A stretch of DNA of 64,000 nt from Streptomyces sp. NBC_01288. GTDB taxonomy: Bacteria; Actinomycetota; Actinomycetes; Streptomycetales; Streptomycetaceae. Made by a program: the position numbers and the translations under genes. A model generated the notes under the pieces. The model was not told where the DNA came from. It searched no databases and saw nothing but the letters and a program-made list of their open reading frames with translations. Of this stretch, positions 59,339-64,000 are shown piece by piece. The number at the start of each line of letters is the position of its first letter. The stretch's first letter is position 1. The stretch lies in assembly GCF_035982055.1 (NCBI RefSeq), contig NZ_CP108427.1, positions 7,935,001 to 7,999,000 of the forward strand, in the 5' to 3' direction.

Positions 59339-62176
59339 ATGCGTCGCCCCCTGTCCCCGGGCCCGCTCAGTAGGGTGCTCGCAGGGCTCCGCCCCGAGCC
59401 CGACCTCGCCACGCCCACCGCGCTCGCCGAGCTGCGCAGTCCGCGCTCGGACCGCCCCGGCCCGCGCGGCCCCCGTCGTCGGCGCCCGCGGCCCGGTGCC
59501 GCCCTCCGGATCCCCTTCCTCGCCCGGCTGCGCGTCGGGCGCAAGCTGATGCTCCTGGTGCTGCTCCCGGTGACCGGCATGCTGGCGTTCACCGTGTTCG
59601 GCGCCGTCTCGCAGTGGCACGACGCACAGACGATGCGGGACTTCCGTGCTGCGACCGCGCTGTCGTTCAGGACCACCGCGCTGACCGACGCCATCGCCGG
59701 GGAACGCATCGCCGCCGTTAAGGCCCGGCTGCGTCCCGGAGCGGCGACCCTGAAGGAACGCTCCGGTGCGCAACGCGCCACCGATCACGCCCTGGACGCG
59801 GCGCTCCTGGGTGCCGCCGGCTGGACCGGCCCACCCGATGTCCCGGGCCGGCTCGACGCGCGGAACCGCCAACTGCACGCCCTGCGGCTCCAGTCGGGGA
59901 CCGGCTCGCTCACCGCGCCCCAACTCGCCGCCCAGTACGACACGATCGAGGACGACCTCCTGGAACTGGCCGCCACTCTGGAGTCCGGGCGCCCGACCCG
60001 CACCTCAGGGCAGGCGGCCGACACCCACATCGCGCTCCTGAACGCCATCGAGGCCGCCGAACGCGAACGCGCCGAACTGGCCGTGCTCTTCGACACCCCC
60101 GACGCCCCGCACGCCACCGCCACGGACCGCTGGTCGGCCCTGGAGAAGGCGCTCCTGGACGACGTCGACCGGACCGCGCCCGCCGCCCTCAAGAGCAGGC
60201 TCTACGTGGTCCTCCTCCAGCACCCCGGCCTCGTCGTACGCCAGACCCGCGAGACCCTCGCCGACTCGCACGCCCAGCGCAACTCCTCGCCCACGTACGC
60301 CAGTTGGCTGACCGCGTCGACCCGGCGCATCGAGGCGCTGCGCGTCATCCAGCACCAGGCCGCCGCCGAGCTGGGCGATGACGCCGCGCACGATCTCGAC
60401 GCCGCACGCACGCGTGAGGCACGCGACCTCAGCGTGTCGCTGGCCGTCCTGGCCGCCGTCACCGTCCTCGCGCTGACCCTGCGGCTGTCGATCACCCGCC
60501 CTCTCAGCGAGGTCTCGGCGGGCGCCCGCGCGCTCTCCGAGGGGGACCTGTCGTACGACATCCGGTACGCGGGCCGGGACGAACTCGGCGCCGTCGCCGA
60601 CACGTTCCGCGAACTTCGGGTCACCACCGAACGGCTCGCCGGCGAGATCAACACCATGAACACGGCCATCGACGACAACCGGCTCGGTCACCGCGCGGAC
60701 GTCGCCGCCTTCGAGGGGACCTGGGCGCAACTGCTCGGCGGCATGAACGGCACCATGGCGTCCTTCGCCGCCGCGCACGGGCGGCGCGACAAGGCCGAGC
60801 AGGAACTGGCGAGCATCTTCCACCTCTCCCTCGACCTGCTGTGCATCGCGGGACTCGACGGCTACTTCAAGCGCGTGAACCCCGCCTTCGAGCGCACCCT
60901 CGGCCACTCCGCCGACGCACTCCTGGGCAGACCCTGGCTGGAGTTCGTGCACCCGGAGGACCGGGCACGCACGCGTGCCGTCCTCGACCGGCTCGCGAGC
61001 GGCCTCGAACTGGCCGAGTTCGAGAACCGCTTCGTCCGGGACGACGGCACCGAACGCTGGCTCCAGTGGAGCGCCCGCCCGGTCACCGCGGACGGTCTGA
61101 TCTACGCCGCCGCGCGCGACGTCACCGAGAGCCGCCGCGCCGCCCGCGAACAGACCGCGCTGCGCCGGGTCGCCACCCTCGTCGCGCGCGGGGTGCCACC
61201 GCACGAGGTGTTCTCCGAAGTCGCCGACCAGGTGGGCAAGGTCCTGAGCAGCGGCTCCGCAGCGGTCCTGCGCTACGGCGCCGACGGGGCCGCCACCGTC
61301 CTCGGTTCCGCGCGCGGGCCCGCGGCCGAGGCCGAGACGGCCGCCGCGGCGGAGGTGGCGCGCACCGCCCGCCCCGCGCGCGTGGGCCGCTCGGTGGGCG
61401 CCCCCATCGTCGTGGACGACCGGCTGTGGGGTGCCGTCGTAGCGGCCGCCGGAACCGAACCGCTGCCCCCGGGCACCGAGTCCCGGCTCGCCGACTTCAC
61501 CGAACTCGTCGCCACCGCCCTCGCCAACGCCGACAGCCGCGACCAGCTCACCGCGTCACGCGCACGCGTGGTGGCCGCCGGGGACGCCTCCCGACGCCGT
61601 ATCGAACGCGATCTGCACGACGGCGTCCAACAGCGCCTCGTCTCGCTCCAACTCGACCTCAGAATGGCCCAGTCGATGCTGGACGAGCAGCCGGAGGAAC
61701 TCGCCGAGCAGCTGGACCACATCGCCAAGGGCCTGGACGACACCTTCGCCGACCTGTTGCAGGTCGCGCGCGGCATCCACCCCGCGATCCTCTCCAAGGG
61801 CGGCCTGGGCCCGGCCCTGCGCGCACTCGCCCGCCGCTCCGCCGTCCCCGTGGAACTCGACCTGCGCCTGCCCGCGGGCCGGCTCCCGGAGCGGATCGAG
61901 GTCGCCGTCTACTACGTGACCTCCGAGTGCCTCACCAACGCCGTCAAGCACGCGCGCGCGAGCTTCGTGGCGGTGTCGGCGCGGGTCGAGGACGACGTCC
62001 TGGAGGTGACGATCGCCGACGACGGAGTGGGCGGCGCCGATCCAGGGCACGGCTCCGGGCTCATCGGACTCGTCGACCGCGTCGAGGCGATCGGCGGCAA
62101 GCTGCACGTCGGCAGCCCACCCGGGGAGGGCACGACCCTGACCGTACGACTGCCGCTTCCCCGGACGGAGGGGTGA
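59339..62176 (+). CDS. sensor histidine kinase: NIT-like, HAMP, PAS, GAF, HisKA_3, HATPase
   Basis: The protein is 945 aa from ATG 59339; a Pro/Arg-rich cytoplasmic leader of about 65 residues makes the exact start uncertain. A first membrane helix lies at about 70-92 (LMLLVLLPVTGMLAFTVFG). A helical extracellular sensor of nitrate/nitrite-sensing (NIT) type follows at about 95-355 (TTALTDAIAGERIAAVK). A second helix at about 364-383 leads to a HAMP domain at 385-435 (RPLSEVSAGARALSEGDLS). PAS lies at 490-600 (DGYFKRVNPAFERTLGHS) and GAF at about 615-735. The DHp box ERDLHDGVQQRL has phospho-acceptor His760. The HATPase N and G boxes are at 860-942 (ECLTNAVKHA, GSGLIGLVDRVEAIGG). The LuxR-type regulator at 62650 is the likely partner, though 473 bp separate them. 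Confidence 0.92.
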   Translation: MRRPLSPGPLSRVLAGLRPEPDLATPTALAELRSPRSDRPGPRGPRRRRPRPGAALRIPFLARLRVGRKLMLLVLLPVTGMLAFTVFGAVSQWHDAQTMRDFRAATALSFRTTALTDAIAGERIAAVKARLRPGAATLKERSGAQRATDHALDAALLGAAGWTGPPDVPGRLDARNRQLHALRLQSGTGSLTAPQLAAQYDTIEDDLLELAATLESGRPTRTSGQAADTHIALLNAIEAAERERAELAVLFDTPDAPHATATDRWSALEKALLDDVDRTAPAALKSRLYVVLLQHPGLVVRQTRETLADSHAQRNSSPTYASWLTASTRRIEALRVIQHQAAAELGDDAAHDLDAARTREARDLSVSLAVLAAVTVLALTLRLSITRPLSEVSAGARALSEGDLSYDIRYAGRDELGAVADTFRELRVTTERLAGEINTMNTAIDDNRLGHRADVAAFEGTWAQLLGGMNGTMASFAAAHGRRDKAEQELASIFHLSLDLLCIAGLDGYFKRVNPAFERTLGHSADALLGRPWLEFVHPEDRARTRAVLDRLASGLELAEFENRFVRDDGTERWLQWSARPVTADGLIYAAARDVTESRRAAREQTALRRVATLVARGVPPHEVFSEVADQVGKVLSSGSAAVLRYGADGAATVLGSARGPAAEAETAAAAEVARTARPARVGRSVGAPIVVDDRLWGAVVAAAGTEPLPPGTESRLADFTELVATALANADSRDQLTASRARVVAAGDASRRRIERDLHDGVQQRLVSLQLDLRMAQSMLDEQPEELAEQLDHIAKGLDDTFADLLQVARGIHPAILSKGGLGPALRALARRSAVPVELDLRLPAGRLPERIEVAVYYVTSECLTNAVKHARASFVAVSARVEDDVLEVTIADDGVGGADPGHGSGLIGLVDRVEAIGGKLHVGSPPGEGTTLTVRLPLPRTEG

Positions 62177-62649
62177 CCGCCCGATGCGTACGCGATGGGG
62201 TCCAGGTCGGGGGAGCCGTGGACTCGGTGACGTCGCGTACGCGTCGGGCGGTCTTCTCGGACGGAGAGGCAGCCGTCCGGTTCTAGGTGTGCTCCGAAGC
62301 TCTGGCTTGTAGGCGCTTGGCGCGGATGATGTCGGGGTCGCGCGGGTCCAGGAGGTCCTTCAAGGACCGTGTGCCGTCCTCGTACGGGCGGACACGGACC
62401 GACCGCCGTCGTCTGTCCGCCCGTGTCCGCCGCATCTCCCGCAGCCCTTCCGACCTTCCGACCCGGGGCCCGTCGCCTCTCGCCCGGGTGACCGGTCCGC
62501 CTGCATTCGCACTGCTTCGAGAATCCCCCGGACGCGGCGCCGTGTCTTCACGGTCACCCCCCAATTCCCTTACCGGCTAGCCGTACCCGACCCGGTCCGG
62601 CAGTCTGTGCGTGGCGCACCGCACCGGTCGGGCAAGGGGAGCCGTGACG
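62177..62649. other. 473-bp intergenic stretch between histidine kinase and response regulator
   Basis: There is a short GGACGG/CCGTCC hairpin (62259-62264 with 62273-62278) that may weakly terminate kinase transcription. The minus strand reads YEDGTRSLKDLLDPRDPDII from about 62390 to 62325, which looks protein-like but sits in a short frame with a poor start. It could be a small unknown gene or a remnant. The last ~60 bp contain the leader of the response regulator. I see no RNA gene here. Confidence 0.35.
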
Positions 62650-63321
62650 ATGGACGCATCGCAGCAGACCGCGCGGGGACGGATGGTCCTCGCCGACGAC
62701 GACGTCCTGCTCAGGGAGGGTCTCGCGAGCCTGTGCGAACGCCTGGGCTACGAGGTGGCGGGCCAGGCCGGCGACGCCGTACGGCTCCTGGAACTGGTCG
62801 ACACCGAGCGGCCCGACCTCGCGATCGTCGACATCAGGATGCCGCCCGACCACTCCACCGAGGGCCTGAAGGCGGCCCGCACGATCCGGGAGCGCCACCC
62901 CGACACCGGCATCCTTGTGCTGTCGGCGTTCGTCGAGGTCGAGGAGGCGCTGGAGCTGCTGGCCGGCGGGCACAAGGTCGGGTATCTCCTCAAGAGCCGG
63001 ATCACGGTCGTCGACGAGTTCGTCGAGGCCCTCGACCGCATCCACAAGGGCGGCTCGGTCGTCGACCCCTCCCTCGTGCACGAGCTGTTCTCGGCACAGC
63101 GCCGCGACGACCCGCTGTCCTTCCTCAGCACCCGCGAGCGCGAGGTCCTGGCGCTGATGGCGGAGGGCCGCTCCAACGCCGGCATCGGCCGCCGGCTGTG
63201 GGTCACCGAGGGCACCGTCGAGAAACACGTCCGCAGCATCCTGGGCAAACTCCGCCTCCCGGAAGCCGCCGACGACCACCGCCGCGTCCTGGCCGTTCTC
63301 ACGTTCCTGGAGTCCCGCTAG
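62650..63321 (+). CDS. NarL/LuxR-family response regulator
   Basis: The protein is 223 aa. ATG 62650 (MDASQQTARGRMVLADDD) has GGGGAG about 8 nt upstream; a GTG six bases earlier is possible. The receiver has the acidic triplet DDD at about 16-18, phospho-acceptor Asp61 in LAIVDIRMPP, LSAF (Ser) and Lys in YLLKSR. The C-terminal LuxR helix-turn-helix reads LSTREREVLALMAEGRSN and VTEGTVEKHVRSILGKL at about 158-207. It binds DNA once phosphorylated, most likely by the histidine kinase at 59339-62176. The targets are not evident. Confidence 0.93.
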   Translation: MDASQQTARGRMVLADDDVLLREGLASLCERLGYEVAGQAGDAVRLLELVDTERPDLAIVDIRMPPDHSTEGLKAARTIRERHPDTGILVLSAFVEVEEALELLAGGHKVGYLLKSRITVVDEFVEALDRIHKGGSVVDPSLVHELFSAQRRDDPLSFLSTREREVLALMAEGRSNAGIGRRLWVTEGTVEKHVRSILGKLRLPEAADDHRRVLAVLTFLESR

Positions 63322-63431
63322 GAGGACCGGCCGGACATCCGACAATCGTTCCGGCAGGAGTTCCGCCGGGCGTGTCCGGCGTTGTCCACAGCCCCGCCGC
63401 GCTGTCACTCCGCGCCAGTAGGGTGGGAAAC

Positions 63432-64000
63432 ATGGCCGATCCCTCCAGCTACCGCCCCAGGCCGGGAGAGATCCCGGACTCGCCCGGGGTCTACAGATTC
63501 CGCGACGAGCACCGCCGGGTGATCTACGTCGGAAAGGCGAAGAGCCTGCGCCAGCGCCTGGCGAACTACTTCCAGGACCTGGCCGGACTCCACCCGCGCA
63601 CGCGCACGATGGTCACCACGGCCGCGTCGGTGGAGTGGACGGTGGTGTCCACGGAGGTCGAGGCCCTCCAGCTGGAGTACTCCTGGATCAAGGAGTACGA
63701 CCCCCGGTTCAACGTCAAGTACCGCGACGACAAGAGCTACCCGTACCTCGCGGTGACGATGAACGAGGAGTACCCGCGCGTGCAGGTGATGCGCGGTCAC
63801 AAGAAGAAGGGCGTCCGCTACTTCGGGCCCTACGGCCACGCCTGGGCGATCCGCGACACCGTGGACCTCCTGCTGCGCGTGTTCCCCGTCCGTACCTGCT
63901 CGGCCGGCGTCTTCAAGAACGCCGCGCGCACCGGCCGCCCCTGTCTGCTCGGCTACATCGGCAAGTGCTCCGCCCCTTGCGTCGGCCGCGTCTCCGAGGA
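63432..64000 (+). CDS. uvrC: excinuclease ABC subunit UvrC, N-terminal part (runs off the window)
   Basis: There are 189 codons from ATG 63432 (MADPSSYRPRPGEIPDSPGV) to the window end. The GIY-YIG nuclease domain is at about 14-98: GVYRFRD, then VIYVGKAKSLRQRLANYF, with the EALQLEYSWIKEYDPRFN segment carrying the catalytic Glu. The UvrC cysteine-rich region follows (RTCSAGVF, CLLGYIGKCSAPC). This domain makes the 3' incision in nucleotide excision repair. Together with uvrA at 50186 it identifies this arm as core chromosome. Confidence 0.97.
   Translation, partial: MADPSSYRPRPGEIPDSPGVYRFRDEHRRVIYVGKAKSLRQRLANYFQDLAGLHPRTRTMVTTAASVEWTVVSTEVEALQLEYSWIKEYDPRFNVKYRDDKSYPYLAVTMNEEYPRVQVMRGHKKKGVRYFGPYGHAWAIRDTVDLLLRVFPVRTCSAGVFKNAARTGRPCLLGYIGKCSAPCVGRVSE

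Overview
The window is very GC-rich actinobacterial DNA and fits a Streptomyces chromosome best. About 45.5 kb from the left edge is a modular type I polyketide cluster. The right ~16 kb is housekeeping DNA around uvrA and uvrC, a pairing I recall as typical of Streptomyces chromosomes. Between them lies a junction of decayed insertion sequences and gene fragments (about 45.6-47.6 kb).

Cluster layout. At the left edge the end of a carrier-protein gene overlaps a SARP activator gene (107-871). A strong bidirectional hairpin follows. PKS1 (20227 to 971, minus strand) carries a KSQ loading module and modules 1-3. An NTF2/SnoaL-like gene (20356-20832) diverges from it. Minus-strand PKS3 (45482-39060; one module), PKS2 (39038-23289; three modules), a class A flavoprotein (23292-21820) and a SAM methyltransferase (21708-20854) form an apparent operon. 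PKS3 and PKS2 are 21 bp apart, and PKS2 and the flavoprotein share a GTGA overlap.

How it may work. PKS1 has the loading module and a C-terminal docking tail. PKS3 has docking segments at both ends. PKS2 has only an N-terminal docking segment and no thioesterase. The assembly order is therefore most simply PKS1, PKS3, PKS2, which differs from map order. AT motifs and reductive domains predict a C16 backbone with three methyl branches: a 3-oxo-4,6,14-trimethylhexadeca-4,10,12-trienoyl thioester. Its C4=C5 dienophile, C10-C13 diene and four-carbon tether are set up for intramolecular [4+2] closure to a decalin of the equisetin type. The last KR is visibly dead, so the chain leaves as a beta-ketoacyl-ACP, a normal precursor of tetramates or tetronates. 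The release enzymes must lie outside the window, perhaps with the truncated carrier gene. The flavoprotein, methyltransferase and NTF2-like protein are candidate pericyclase or tailoring enzymes.

Regulation. Upstream of PKS3 and of the NTF2-like gene there are matching arrays of three direct heptamers (about TTAGGGG) at exact 11-bp spacing. Each array ends 7 nt before a -10-like hexamer. This is the architecture of a SARP operator, and the likely ligand is the SARP encoded in the window.

Right arm. It holds a membrane-anchored hypothetical protein, an MBL-fold hydrolase, a mycothiol-dependent maleylpyruvate isomerase-family protein, uvrA, a LacI regulator translationally coupled to a PfkB sugar kinase, a Tat/lipobox Rieske protein, an XRE regulator, a receiver-only response regulator, an orphan sugar-binding lipoprotein, a NIT/HAMP/PAS/GAF histidine kinase with a LuxR-type response regulator, and the 5' part of uvrC.
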